In this document: piece by piece, positions 58,301-63,176 of the stretch | Position numbering within the stretch: the first letter of the stretch is position 1 | Layout of the letters: each line of letters begins with the position of its first letter | Origin: Erwinia billingiae Eb661 | GTDB lineage: Bacteria > Pseudomonadota > Gammaproteobacteria > Enterobacterales > Enterobacteriaceae | Reading direction: 5' to 3' | DNA: 64,000 nt | Assembly: GCF_000196615.1 (NCBI RefSeq) | Contig: NC_014306.1 | Span: 3,348,001-3,412,000 of the forward strand | Notes under the pieces: model-generated | Told to the model about the DNA's origin: nothing | Seen by the model: only the letters and a program-made list of their open reading frames with translations | Databases searched by the model: none | Position numbers and translations under genes: made by a program

Positions 58301-58534
58301 GACGTCGTCGAAGAAGAATTGTTGATAGCGAACCACGCTACCGTCGCGCATGTGCAAAATCAGGTCGTTACCCTGGCGCTCAAACCCGGTCACCATGTCT
58401 CGGGTACCGTGAATTCTCACTACGCTGGGTTGATTCAGAAGGACGTTATGGGACAAGCCCGCATTGGCCTGTGACAGGATTTTTCCATCATCGCGTGAAA
58501 CGATATCTACGCGGCCATCATTGAGCTCTGCCAT
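40331..58534 (-). CDS. Giant BapA-like repetitive adhesin, type I secreted, 6067 aa
   Basis: This single 18.2-kb frame encodes a surface adhesin of the biofilm-associated BapA/LapF type. Residues 1-128 form a BapA-prefix-like beta domain. A hydrophobic Ala/Gly stretch (129-158) contains TAAG at 140-143, followed by a run of nine Gly and an Asn/Gly/Asp linker (about 159-199). About 56 Ig-like domains of about 100 residues occupy 201-5815. Each opens with a motif like GDGxLNxAE, has GxTVTVTLNGxxY and DGSWSVxVP cores, and ends TDAAGNxxT. A Ser/Thr/Ala/Asp-rich low-complexity tail (about 5818-5905) leads to a C-terminal domain (about 5907-6067) with one RTX-like GGAGTDTL and an acidic/hydrophobic end expected of a type I signal. 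There is no N-terminal Sec signal. GAGG precedes the ATG. No frameshift interrupts the frame. The export genes follow on the same strand. Confidence 0.95.
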   Translation of the reverse strand: MAELNDGRVDIVSRDDGKILSQANAGLSHNVLLNQPSVVRIHGTRDMVTGFERQGNDLILHMRDGSVVRYQQFFFDDVDGDHSELVFDDGVNPPEHALFPITNEFADAQTAMAVTPEYESLGSIEPLLLADTGASNGVITAAGIGALGLAGLAVGAIAGGGGGGGGGDDNNNGGTDGGNNGGTDGGNNGGNNGGGTTPLTPTVSVNAFTGDDVLTQAEKGSNQTLSGTTTNAEAGSTVTIVLNGKTYTTTVGADGSWSISLPAADLAALPNGSNTINVSVTNAEGNTATGTDVFTVQPEITQPNAPTIGINTFAGNDVLDGAERSTPQTLSGTTTNVQQGQTVTISLGGQTYTATVGANGSWSISVPASALQALANGESTITATVSNAAGASVSASHNFDVQAISVSSISISELSGDGQLNATESQSSLVISGFATGIPAGTVLSVTLGGKSYSATVGADGSWSTSVPAADLQQLPQGSNLVTATATLADGSVVQNSSAVSLEVHTTPPNATIDVPFGDGVLSGGEASTPQTLTGNTGSTGSGQTVTVTVGGTEYTGTVNNDGSWTVTVPPATLQNLPQGSNDITVVVTDPAGNTSTSTTPVNVVTAPPTVSVELSDALLNQTEVNQPLTISGLSNGSETVTVTLNGVTYTTAVNANGTWSVNVPASDLQTIPQGGTTVSVTATDAYGNTSAPTTTTLDVDTIAPTVSVETISTDGYVNAGELALPLSVNGQTEVGNTVLVQINGVDLTATVNPTTGAWTVSLDDIKGGIADGTYQVTVIATDAAGNRTETYTDVTFAADPANRPTVTVDPLTGDGVLNAAEVTQDQFLTGQTTNAPAGSQVQVTLADGNVYQGVVAAGGGWSITLPASELQTLTNGTQSFTVQVTDLAGNVNTATGSVDVNVDNSVASLSIGAISIDNALNANEANSDLLIGGVSVGLPENTALTVTFNGIGYAATVGADGSWTATVPAAALSGLANNTYTVSVTGVDAGGTTVSNEASLDVRTTFPNNIEVNAPFGDNILSSTETDSPQTLTGNTGVTFPDQSVTVTIGGVDYPATVNPDTGVWTLTLQPGVLQALPDGSTDVIVTVKDSLGNSISSTVPVTVDTTPPALTVAPFGNDGAINGQSQNQPLVVSGTAEAGSTISVVVGGVTYNTGTDAAGNWSVSVSPSTLQTLPDGKYDLSVTATDAGGNKTTELTPILKDTAAPDVSLAPVSGDGYLNAVEHGAALTLTGTAELGSTVQVTLNGGIYPATVDADGNWTVTVPAATVTQLVDGSYNVSVQATDAAGNVGTTTQTLQVIANAADLPTISVAPFTGDGILDGAEKGLSQFVTGSTTNVQAGQVVTVTMNGETYNGTVQSDGSWSVLVPASAFYQLANGTQNYTVDVSDVAGNPAATTGNYTVDNTFSAIAIGAISDDNMLNNVEAQNDLVIHGSSRFVAFGARILVRFNNVDYETTTNSDGSWNVTVPAAALGTLPNGDLTVTATATDVNGNVITTTHSLTSDVNPDFALVVDTPFVDGTLNGAESIADQTLTGSTGVTGAGQGVSIVLGGITYTGTVDANGNWSVSLPNAVLQALPQGNNPLVVTATDSAGNSTTLNDSFQVDTLAPALTVDAIAEDNRLNLAEQGQPLTLSGSGEFGDTVTISLNGQFYTATVTGTGNWSVDVPAAALVALTDGSYEVQVTTTDAAGNSTSVLRTLDVDLTPPTVTVNPASDGYLNAAESNQPLVVNGTGEVGNTVSVELNNVNYTAVVNADGVWSLTIPGNVVAGLANGSYTLNVTASDQAGNATDTSTTLVVDKNIPSIFVSDITANNVIDGAEQQVNQLITGTATNVEAGQTLTVSLNGVSYVTTVETGGSWQVSVPASDLAALANGSQTLSVSVTDLAGNTGTTDKTFSVDNTLSSIAFNPLSDDGYLNAVETESALNVTGNTTNVPVDSLVTFTLNGVAYTTTVSADGSWSLSVPATALAALPQGPVDAAVSVVAGNGTTVTSDGSLTVLNEPTLAPTLAPPFTDGVLNNAEAGVAQTLTGVTGQTGDGQTVVVNINGQDYNATVNSSGVWSLDLPSTVLQALPQGTTPVTVTVTDIAGNTATITPVPDITVATTLPTLTTGDVAGGDNIINQEEQASALVLSGTVSPGDTVNVLLNGTTYAATVDDAGNWSVTVPQTVVAGLADGPYALQIVASDVYGNTTTQNLPLSVDTAAPTFTVNDIAGDNIIDLAEQSQPLAITGTGTQGDAVTVTLGGQTYNTTVGSDGQWSVTVPASTLGNLTEGNNTVTVTVTDAAGNSAVQTPAVSVETAIDTTVIVNTVAGDDIVNAAEAQLGVNVTGSVADGSTTVVVNFNGTNYTATVGADGLWTAAIPASALTGVTDGPYSLTVTATPTTGQPVTVDRTVTVDLTPPALIVATISGDGSLNASEQGQPLAISGTGEVGDSIRVTLNGVTYQGTVDGDGNWTVAVPAADATALTNGTYPVTVTATDVAGNSTSANSSLAVDLTAPALSVAPIAGDGVLNVAEQAQPLTVSGTGENGAAISVTFQGAEYLTTVGSNGQWSLDIPADALAGLTNGNYTVTVVSTDLAGNTTTQDAPLNVVVDADSLPTLTLNAFAGNDVVDGAEQQVDQLLSGTTTNVQEGQLVTVTLNGVSYTGVVQASGDWSVTIPAAALGGLAEGSQTYSVTVSDAAGNISTVPGNFDINSSLSGVAINPVSGDGYLSFAEAQDPLIISGTTLNVAEGAALTVVLNGVTYPTTVAADGSWSISVPAATLQGLPDGALQLTVTSTDAAGNPVTSTAGLTVAITDLPVVTTDVPFVDGTLNGQEAGSPQTLTGTTGVTGDGQTVNVVINGVTYNGTVDGNGNWSVSVPADALQALPQGDTTAVVNVSDAAGNPATANLTLAVDSLPPAVAVGPVAGDNILNAAEQGAPLVVNGSSEANATVQITLNGVQYTAEVNDTGEWTVTVPAGDLAALTNGNYTLSVTATDPAGNSSTVDSTLAVKADAASLPTLTVNTFAGNDILDGAEQQTAQLLSGSTTNVEAGQIVTVTLNGQVYEATVQASGGWSVSIPSAALAALIDGTATFNVAVSDAAGNPVTATHSLTVNSEAAGISLDPLSTDGYLNAEEAQDALIVSGTTANVAEGSTVTVAFNGQTFTAVVGANGVWNAIIPASSLAGLPDGAVTLTASVTDNTGATVTGSSILNVHVNDLPLATADTPFSDGVLNGNEAALTQTLSGTTGVTGDGQTVSVVIGTTTYTGVVDADGNWTVSVPSVALQTLAQGDTSIPVTVTDVAGNSNILAIPFSVDTVAPTLSLNPVAGDGVVNNGEAAAEITVSGGSVGAEEGQTVTVTLNGQSYSTTVNAQGDWSLQLPAGLLQAAADGSYPLNVSLSDAAGNTGTITTTVVVATEALQPTINTPFVDGYLSISEAGADQTLTGTTGVSGAGQTVTVNINGADFTATVDANGNWTLPLSTATLQGLGDGIQTITVTAADAQGNTGTIDTTITVDLVAPTLALTPVAGDNIINAAEILQPVSISGTASVSEAGQQVTITFNGQTYQQTVQSDGTWKLDLPSSVTQTLADGTYPVIATLTDSAGNSTVQNLTVTVDASPANQPTITVGIVSGDDYINQAEAGQPLTIAGTTTNVAEGQTVTITLNNVTYTATVLADGTWTTSVPAANVGALTDGAQTISVSVTDTSGNPASSTHQVTVIAQAADLPVIAINPVTSDDVINFNESRSDVQITGTSQHIAAGDNITVTLNSKTYTATVDADGNWTATVPAADVQALNQGTNSVTASGNDVAGNPATSSENFTVDTNPPILDVTLGAGTDQILNLAEAVAGLLVGGTSEAGLTIDVTLNNKTYTTTVTDNGTWSLTIPAGDLLLLPDGTAQVGVSVTDTAGNTTTDLLDLGVAINTLPVLTLATPFVDGLLNAAEVTAAQILTGTATNLDVGTAVQVTIGNLTFAGTVQADGLWSANIPAGALSGLADGTLQVSVTATDAAGNPASVNGSVEVLANTLPVADIAVPFVDGALNAVEAGVDQIISGTTGIVGAGQTVELQIDNNVVTATVDANGNWSATLTPSMAADLGNGTHTIDVVVTDRAGNSSSDSLDFTAIITGLPAPTLVQPFVDGVLNATEAAAGGALTGVTGITGAQTVSVNINGAAYTATVDTATGQWSLALPANVLTTLPDGNWPIAVTVTDSVGNVGTTSGALLVAINDLPDVSINLPFGDGQLNISEAALAQAISGSTGKLGAGQTVNVSISGLNNGNPVAATVDAGGNWSLSLTPAQLGALANGTHTVSVTATDSAGNSDTAALDFTAVLTAPDPTINTLFGDGVLNIAEAAGALTLTGTTGATGANQGVQLRIDVAGVTYTGTVDADGNWSVALPAGTLSGLTAGTHSVNVTVTDPAGNSTTETLDFSAALTAPVATLATPFVDSFLNLAEATAGASLTGTAGANQAVRVTVGGTNYDVTAGTNGVWTLGLGAAELGALAQGTQAVTVVATDSAGNATTVAGSFTVDTQAPTVTITPFTGDNALTYVESLSAQTLSGTTVGASAGQLVTVTIGTSTLTGVVQADGSWSVNVTPAAIAQLGTSGTGTIGVSVADAAGNIGTASADVTIDLTLPATPLLTLAPVSTDNIVNATDGDTLTINGTFANLPALTGAGTITVTVDGVPVGTYPVATAAGTWSVTIPNLPANLADGTHTVQAQLVTVDDGTFTASEQILVDRVAPTLTIAAFAGDNVLNGSEAAVSQTISGTASTSEAGRAVTVTLEGKTYTAIVQANGSWSTSVPSGDLQALTQTGHTITATLSDAAGNLTTTTDTFTVDTGAPLIQVEALLGDNLLNATDILTTQLLTGTASGAEGQTIGLYLGDGAPIATAIVQPNGTFSIQLTPEVLGSLTDGTLVFGLRVDDAAGNQTDATVTINKVVNSALNLVVDSLFGDGFLNAADTAVAQTITGVATSAGVGATVSLTLGGTTLTANVGQDGNFALVVPPSLLGALQPGSTELELVLTDAAGNSRTIGETVTTILTAPVIGALDTLFGGDGLLNIAEAALTQTVGGTVTAATGSTVTVTLGTKSYQSTVNALGRWSVNIPPLDLAALTDGTLALGVKVVDPAGNTSSTAVNVGIFTATPTVSIGSIFGDGILNIADALTNQTISGTVNNAVAGSIVHVSVGNTTVDATVGSNGAFTATITPALLSTLTSGNLTVTASVTDPAGNTSPVVSAGAVVKLTAPSITINPLFGDGLLNVADAVLGQTIGGTITGADAGSRVVVTIGSTQFVTTTAANGTFSLALTPTLLQGLTDGNLSVGVSVTDSAGNTTASSASALVGLQVPTITLNPLFGDGVLSLLESLVTQTISGTVGNGVAVGSTVTINLGSSTVTATVGQGGVFSAQIAPNILGTLLDGNLTVGVSVADAVGNVASTSAGLKVGIHSTPTLTLNTVFGDGVLSASDLNAAQTISGSSTNLTAGTTVSVSLSGKTYTTTVGSGGSWSLSVPKADLTALANGTLTATATATDAYGNQASNTGSLSVIAQTPPTVTISSVFGDGLLNATDALSAQTISGTSTNAEGSVITVRVGTATLTTTVGANGAWSVSVPAATLAALPDGTDSVTATLTNAAGNAGSGATTVLVGTHTLPTVAITNSSVFGGDHYLNLSEANVAETISGTSTNGVGSTVSVNVAGNIYTTTVLANGTWSVTVPSAALKNIADGSTNVTVTLTDAVGNTSTASDAFTAVTHNLPAIGVDPILSLVSVLVTGLTVSGGTLNLAQGTRLNVTLNGTTLQATTDALGRYSVKFTGGLLTALSLSSIVTVTAVDAAGNPASASNTLLLGSLLPVSTSSVATASVMMAVVADDTSAAAASTHSTTTDTSTTAVTHAATVDSTLVTGSDTSSTDTSTTTHDATAAAVTATDTAAVADSSAYTIGGVVITLADGHTVEGASVTGSTGNDTVTVNSLNFTHIDGGAGTDTLVLNGEHMALDLTSLGLKVEHIEVIDLGKAGTNSVKLDLNEALNITDSQTNDLVIKGTTGDQVTLANSDGGVWATSGQRTVDGQTFDVYHNSALSSANTLGDVLVQHNLQVHVV
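41650..44095 (-). repeat. C-terminal subfamily of Ig-like domains in the adhesin gene
   Basis: The last eight or nine domains differ from the rest. They open with LFGDGLLNxADA-like motifs, with Asp in place of the usual Glu, and share the phrase LTDGNLTVGVSVTDxAGN. They therefore expanded separately from the N-terminal super-repeat. Limits are approximate. Confidence 0.65.
48300..57625 (-). repeat. Higher-order super-repeat of Ig-like domains in the adhesin gene
   Basis: Five domain types recur in fixed order. Type A has xLxGTTTNVxAGQ (domain starts near 57620, 56125, 54620, 53130, 50750 and 49550). Type B follows a short VDN-type link and opens like VAINPVSGDGYL. Type C opens PFVDGTLNGxE...QTLTGxTGVTGxGQ. 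Types D and E are the VDTxAPxLTV-type domains. The first three units are about 1.5 kb apart (five domains); later units contain four to eight domains. Domain boundaries were read by eye and the ends are approximate. Confidence 0.75.
57950..58061 (-). repeat. Gly/Asn linker with a 24-bp tandem repeat
   Basis: The plus strand carries two copies of a 24-base unit (57972-57995 and 57996-58019), differing only in the last base, with partial copies on both sides. They are followed by a CCGCCACC-type triplet run coding for nine Gly (within about 58032-58061). All units are multiples of three, so gains or losses would change linker length without breaking the frame. Confidence 0.8.
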
Positions 58535-58805
58535 GGGTAACCTCTATATGCACCAGAAATTTTCATTATGTGTTTCGCGCGAGAAAATGAAGAAAACCTT
58601 CACTATCAGACGCAAAGCAAGGGATAACCAACACTCGAAAGTGGTTTGGTTTTTACCTGGTGCATAACCGCTCCCACTGGAAGCGAAAAGAATTACCTGT
58701 GGCGCCCAGTCTGGCTGAGCGACTATTTTTTCTAGCTTTTCCTTACACATACTAAGAAAAATCTGTCACCTTTGCGTGATGAATATTTATCAGAAAGATA
58801 AAAAT

Positions 58806-58834
58806 ATTTAATCAAATACACAACTTCTTAACAA
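58806..58834 (-). promoter_or_regulatory. Candidate promoter of the giant adhesin gene
   Basis: On the minus strand TTGTTA (58834-58829) and TTAAAT (58811-58806) are separated by exactly 17 bases. Each matches the sigma-70 consensus at four of six positions. Transcription would start near 58799, giving a leader of about 265 bases. Confidence 0.45.
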
Positions 58835-58896
58835 GGGAAGGTGCCAAAAATTGCTAAATAACTGTTGAGTATCGCAGGTAAAGATTTGATTTAACG

Positions 58897-58911
58897 TAAG
58901 GAAAATTCTTA
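58897..58911 (-). promoter_or_regulatory. Candidate RcsAB box upstream of the adhesin
   Basis: The minus strand reads TAAGAATTTTCCTTA. Its first 14 bases match the RcsAB consensus TAAGAATATTCCTA at 12 positions. It is centred about 105 bases upstream of the predicted adhesin start point, a usual distance for RcsAB activation of capsule-type operons. Confidence 0.55.
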
Positions 58912-59339
58912 TCGATTTAGCGGATTTGAGGAGAAACCTAACCCAAACCGGCTTATTCCCGGATAATTCAGCGGCGTTACTATGCGAAAATTTCCATTAG
59001 ATTCGTGATAATCAGCACAACCTGACCTACCCTGAACCGGATGAAATTTAATCACCGCCGGTTGAGGTTCCAGCGCGAAATCGCGATTTTTTCATGTAAC
59101 ACCAATGATTTGAGTTAAATCCAGATTTCGCTCCGTTTCGCTAGGAGTTATCTGTAAATTGGCATTTAGCCGACAAATCTGATTAACAGCTCTGTTTTTC
59201 CCTGTTATTAACCTGAAGGCCCTTATAAATCCGGCCTGCCTGCCGCAACGTTTTCGGCTCTGGCTGGCGGGAATCTTCTTTAATGTTGCTATTTGTGGTA
59301 AAAAGTAGCGCTACTCGTGGCAGATTTTTAACGGACATT

Positions 59340-60494
59340 ATGACGACACTGGATGCTCGACCGGCCCTTGCCAGCGCAGTGACAACGCAACACGCAACGC
59401 GCACCATTTTCTTTATTGCCGGTATCGGCATGTCCGCCTGGGCACCGCTGGTGCCTTATGCCAAGGATCGTGCTCTGCTCAGCGACGGCGCGTTAGGGAC
59501 CTTACTGCTGTTCCTTGGGTTGGGTTCACTGATTGCCATGCCGCTGACCGGCATGCTGGTGGGACGGTTTGGCTGTAAGCGCGTGATGGCCATCGCCTGC
59601 CTGTTTATTCTGCTGGTGTTGCCGCTGTTAGCGACCCTCGGAACGCCGGTGGGGCTGGGGCTGGCATTGATGGCATTTGGTGCCTCGATTGGCCTGGTCG
59701 ATGTGGCGATGAATATTCAGGCGGTTGAGGTTGAGAAGGCCTCTGGCAAAGCCATGATGTCCGGCTTCCATGGCTTCTTCAGCGTCGGCGGTATCGCCGG
59801 CGCGGGCCTGGTCAGTGCCGGACTGGCGCTGGGGTTGACGCCTCTGCAGGCGGTCGGCGTTATCGCGGCGCTGATCGTGGTGCTGTGGTTGCTGTGCCAG
59901 CGCCATTTACTCAGCGGTCGTCTCCATCAGGATGATGCGCCGCTGTTCGTTATGCCGCATGGCTGGGTGCTGTTCCTCGGCATCCTGTGCTTTATTCTGT
60001 TTCTGACCGAAGGCGCAGTACTGGACTGGGGCGCGCTGTTCCTCACCCAGACGCGTGACCTGCCCCATTCGCAGGCGGGCCTGGGCTATGCGCTGTTCTC
60101 GGTGGCGATGACCATTGGCCGCCTGACGGGCGATCGCATCGTGAATTATGTTGGCCGTTTTCTGACGCTTTTCTGCGGCACATTATGCGCGTCAGTGGGC
60201 CTGCTGCTGGCGGTATTTGTCCCCAACACGCTGGTTACGCTGGCCGGATTTTTGTTGGTTGGGTTCGGGGCGTCGAACGCCGTGCCGATTATGTTCAGCG
60301 CCGCCGGTAACCAGAAAACCATGCCGGTAAATCTGGCGATATCTTCCATGACAACCATTGGTTATGCAGGTATTCTGGCAGGTCCGGCACTGATCGGATT
60401 TATCTCACAGTGGTACAGCCTGGCGACGGCATTTAGCGCCATTGCCATATTGCTGTTAGCCGTGGCCGCAAGTGCCCGGCTGATTACACGTTAA
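59340..60494 (+). CDS. Major-facilitator transporter, YbjJ-like, substrate unknown
   Basis: The ATG at 59340 gives a 384-residue protein starting MTTLDARPALASAV; an in-frame ATG at 59283 would add 19 residues and cannot be excluded. Twelve hydrophobic segments in two halves are visible. Features shared with YbjJ-like MFS proteins are the loop GMLVGRFGCKRVM after helix 2, VDVAMNIQAVEVEK near 125, SGFHGFFSVGGIAGAG near 145 and GFGASNAVPIMFSAAG near 305. No substrate can be deduced. It lies 20 bases before rcsD, which may therefore be partly read from the same transcript; in E. coli no such gene stands between micF and rcsD. Confidence 0.82.
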   Translation: MTTLDARPALASAVTTQHATRTIFFIAGIGMSAWAPLVPYAKDRALLSDGALGTLLLFLGLGSLIAMPLTGMLVGRFGCKRVMAIACLFILLVLPLLATLGTPVGLGLALMAFGASIGLVDVAMNIQAVEVEKASGKAMMSGFHGFFSVGGIAGAGLVSAGLALGLTPLQAVGVIAALIVVLWLLCQRHLLSGRLHQDDAPLFVMPHGWVLFLGILCFILFLTEGAVLDWGALFLTQTRDLPHSQAGLGYALFSVAMTIGRLTGDRIVNYVGRFLTLFCGTLCASVGLLLAVFVPNTLVTLAGFLLVGFGASNAVPIMFSAAGNQKTMPVNLAISSMTTIGYAGILAGPALIGFISQWYSLATAFSAIAILLLAVAASARLITR

Positions 60495-60514
60495 CTGGGG
60501 TATCACGCTACGCT

Positions 60515-63175
60515 ATGCTGCCATACAAATTTCCACTTACATCAGGAAACGTCACGCGCTTTTTTGTGATGTTTATTTTGGTGCTGTTATTAGCGTCGGG
60601 ATTTATGATCCACAACGCGGTCAATGCCTGGCTGACCGATAAACGCTATGCGATGGCGGATATTGCCCATGCGATGCAGAAACGCATCGATACCTATCGC
60701 TTCGCCACCTGGCAGATTTATGAGAACCTGGCCGCCAATGCCGCCGGTTCACCACCGAACAGTCTGCAGGAAACCCGCCTGCGCCCGGACGTCTACTATC
60801 TTGAAAAGACCCGCCGTAAAACCGAAGCGTTAATCTTCGGTTCACACGACAGCAGCACGCTGGATATGACCCAGCGCATGTCCACCTATCTGGATACGCT
60901 GTGGGGCGCGGAAAACAGCACCTGGTCGATGTATTTCCTCAACGGCCAGGACAACAGCCTGATCCTCGTCTCCACCCTGCCGTTGAAAGATATGGCCACG
61001 CGTTATAAAGAGAGTGCCATCAGCAATATTGTTGATGCGCGCCGCGCGGAGATGTTGCAGCAGGCCAATGCGCTGGACGAACGTGAAAGCTTCTCACCGT
61101 TGCGCCGCTTCACCTGGCAGAACGACCACTACTTTACGGTACGCACCACCTTTAATCAGCCGGGGCATCTGGCGACCGTGGTGGCGTTCGATCTGCCGAT
61201 TAATGATCTGATCCCGGTGAATATGCCGCTGGAGTATTTCCAGCTGAAGCAGGACGCGGCCAGCACCCCGGACAGTGGCGATGCGGATGATGCCACCCAC
61301 AGCACCAGCGTGACGCTCGCCAATCCCAATATCGAGATTGCCGCTTCGCTGACCAGCACGCCGTTGCAGCTGGTTTATCGCGTGCCGTTGCTCGGTCTGC
61401 TGGTCGACACGCTGCACAACCTGATGTGGCCGCTGCTGGCCAACCTCGGACTGCTGCTGCTGTCCCTTGCCGGCCTGTTCCTGCTGCGCCAGCAGTCTTT
61501 GCGCCCCAGCGAAAACCAAAGCGCCGAGCTGGATTCCCTGCGCATCTTAAACGAAGAGATTGTTGGCAGCCTGCCCGTCGGTCTGCTGGTGTATGATTTT
61601 GCCAATAACCGCACCATCATCAGCAACAAAATTGCCGAACATCTGCTGCCACACCTGAATCTGCAGAAAATCATCAACATGTCCGATCAGCATCAGGGCG
61701 TGCTGCAGGCGACCGTCAATAACGAAGTTTACGAAATCCGCCACGCCCGCAGCGTGCTGTCGCCGAATACGCAGCTGTTTATGATGCGCGATCAGGATCG
61801 CGAACTGCTGGTTAACAAGAAGCTGCAAAAAGCGCAGCAGGTTCTGGATAAAAACCACCAGACGCGCCAGCAGCTGCTGCAAAATCTGGGGCATGCGCTG
61901 AACCGCCCGCTGGATAAAGTTATCGCCCATCTGCTGGAAATCAGCGAGGCGCATCCGGCGGAAGATCTGCGCGATACGCTGGAAGAGTCGCAGGCCTTAA
62001 GCCGGCTGGTCGACGATATCGTGCTGCTTAACCGGCTGGAAACCCATGACTGGGCGCCGGATTCTGGCTCATTCACGCTGCAAAGCGTGCTGGATGAGCT
62101 GGTGACCGAAGCGCTGCCGTCGATTCGTCGTAAAGGGCTGAATCTGGTGGTCAGCAACCGCCTGAACAGCGATGAGAGCCGCTATGGCGACCGTCGGGCG
62201 CTGTATAAAATCCTGACCACCCTGCTGCATTATTCGATCACCAGCACCAGCTGGGGCCGCATCAGCATTGAGGTCAGCCATCCTGCCGATCGTCCCGATC
62301 GCCTGGCGATAGAAATTGTCGACACCGGCGCGGGCCTGATGGTTGACGAGATGGGCAATACCGATTTCCCGTTCCTCGGCGAAACCAGCCAGGATCGGTT
62401 TGGCCAGGCTTCCGGGCTGGCCTTTTTCCTGTGCAAACAGTTGTGTAAGCAGCTGGGTGGGCATCTTGAAATTGTGGCGCGTCCCGATATCGGCACCCGC
62501 TACAGCATCCAGATCCACGCCCCGCAGGAACAGCAGCACGATCAGGAAGAGAAGTTGCTGGAAGGCTTAACTACCCTGATTGATATCACGGTAGATGAGG
62601 TAAGAAAAATAGTGGTTCATCAACTGGAAAACTGGGGCGCAAGCTGCATTACCCCTGATGAACGCTTTTCGGGCCAGGACCATGATGTGCTGGTCACCGA
62701 CGATCCGGCACGCTTGACGCCATGGTCGTTACTGCTCACGGATGATGAAACAGGGTTTAGCGCACTGTCACACGATCAATACCGGGTCAATTTTAATATC
62801 AGCAGCGCGATGCAGGATGCCTTGCTCCAGCTGATTGAACAACAGCTGGCGCAGGATGAATTAACCGAAGACGTGGGTGACGAGCAGGATACGGCTCAAC
62901 TTTTTGCTCCCGGTTACTTCCAGCTGTTCGTTGATACAGTACCAGATGATGTGAAGAGACTGTATAATGAGGCGGCGGAAGGGGACATGAGTTCCCTTGC
63001 TCAGACTGCGCATCGCCTGAAAGGCGTGTTTGCCATGCTCAATTTGACACCGGGCAAGCAGCTTTGTGAAACGTTAGAACAACACATTACTGAGTGTGAC
63101 GATTCAAACATTAAAAATACCACCAGTGACATTGACCACTACGTCAATATACTGCTGCAGCAAGGTAACCAATAA
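60515..63175 (+). CDS. rcsD: Phosphotransfer intermediate protein RcsD
   Basis: RcsD passes phosphate from the sensor RcsC to the regulator RcsB in the envelope-stress phosphorelay. The 886-residue inner-membrane protein (E. coli 890) has a helix at about 15-36, a periplasmic domain (about 37-300, with RRKTEALIFGSHDSSTLDMT) and a second helix near 305-330. A degenerate histidine-kinase region (about 430-690) and an RcsD-ABL domain (about 690-790) follow. The C-terminal HPt domain has phospho-acceptor His833 in AQTAHRLKGVFAMLNL. It ends one base before rcsB starts. Confidence 0.96.
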   Translation: MLPYKFPLTSGNVTRFFVMFILVLLLASGFMIHNAVNAWLTDKRYAMADIAHAMQKRIDTYRFATWQIYENLAANAAGSPPNSLQETRLRPDVYYLEKTRRKTEALIFGSHDSSTLDMTQRMSTYLDTLWGAENSTWSMYFLNGQDNSLILVSTLPLKDMATRYKESAISNIVDARRAEMLQQANALDERESFSPLRRFTWQNDHYFTVRTTFNQPGHLATVVAFDLPINDLIPVNMPLEYFQLKQDAASTPDSGDADDATHSTSVTLANPNIEIAASLTSTPLQLVYRVPLLGLLVDTLHNLMWPLLANLGLLLLSLAGLFLLRQQSLRPSENQSAELDSLRILNEEIVGSLPVGLLVYDFANNRTIISNKIAEHLLPHLNLQKIINMSDQHQGVLQATVNNEVYEIRHARSVLSPNTQLFMMRDQDRELLVNKKLQKAQQVLDKNHQTRQQLLQNLGHALNRPLDKVIAHLLEISEAHPAEDLRDTLEESQALSRLVDDIVLLNRLETHDWAPDSGSFTLQSVLDELVTEALPSIRRKGLNLVVSNRLNSDESRYGDRRALYKILTTLLHYSITSTSWGRISIEVSHPADRPDRLAIEIVDTGAGLMVDEMGNTDFPFLGETSQDRFGQASGLAFFLCKQLCKQLGGHLEIVARPDIGTRYSIQIHAPQEQQHDQEEKLLEGLTTLIDITVDEVRKIVVHQLENWGASCITPDERFSGQDHDVLVTDDPARLTPWSLLLTDDETGFSALSHDQYRVNFNISSAMQDALLQLIEQQLAQDELTEDVGDEQDTAQLFAPGYFQLFVDTVPDDVKRLYNEAAEGDMSSLAQTAHRLKGVFAMLNLTPGKQLCETLEQHITECDDSNIKNTTSDIDHYVNILLQQGNQ

Positions 63176-63176
63176 A

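Larger units (their letters stand above)
58535..59339. promoter_or_regulatory. 805-base control region between adhesin and MFS gene
   Basis: The part from 58740 to 58920 is distinctly AT-rich, as often seen at H-NS-silenced surface genes. It contains the candidate adhesin promoter and RcsAB box listed separately. Further right, CGCGAAATCGCG followed by ATTTTTT (59074-59092) is a weak terminator-like element on the plus strand. A 68-codon open frame on the minus strand (58750-58544) ends nine bases before the adhesin but lacks a ribosome site and recognisable content, so it is not called. Confidence 0.55.

Noticed and set aside
58544..58750. 68-codon minus-strand frame ending nine bases before the adhesin start
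   Set aside because: It has no ribosome site and no recognisable content. It lies in the probable adhesin leader; a leader peptide cannot be excluded but is not supported.
59074..59092. CGCGAAATCGCG plus T run as the end of a plus-strand small RNA
   Set aside because: The stem is only four base pairs with a four-base loop, and no clear promoter was found upstream on the same strand.
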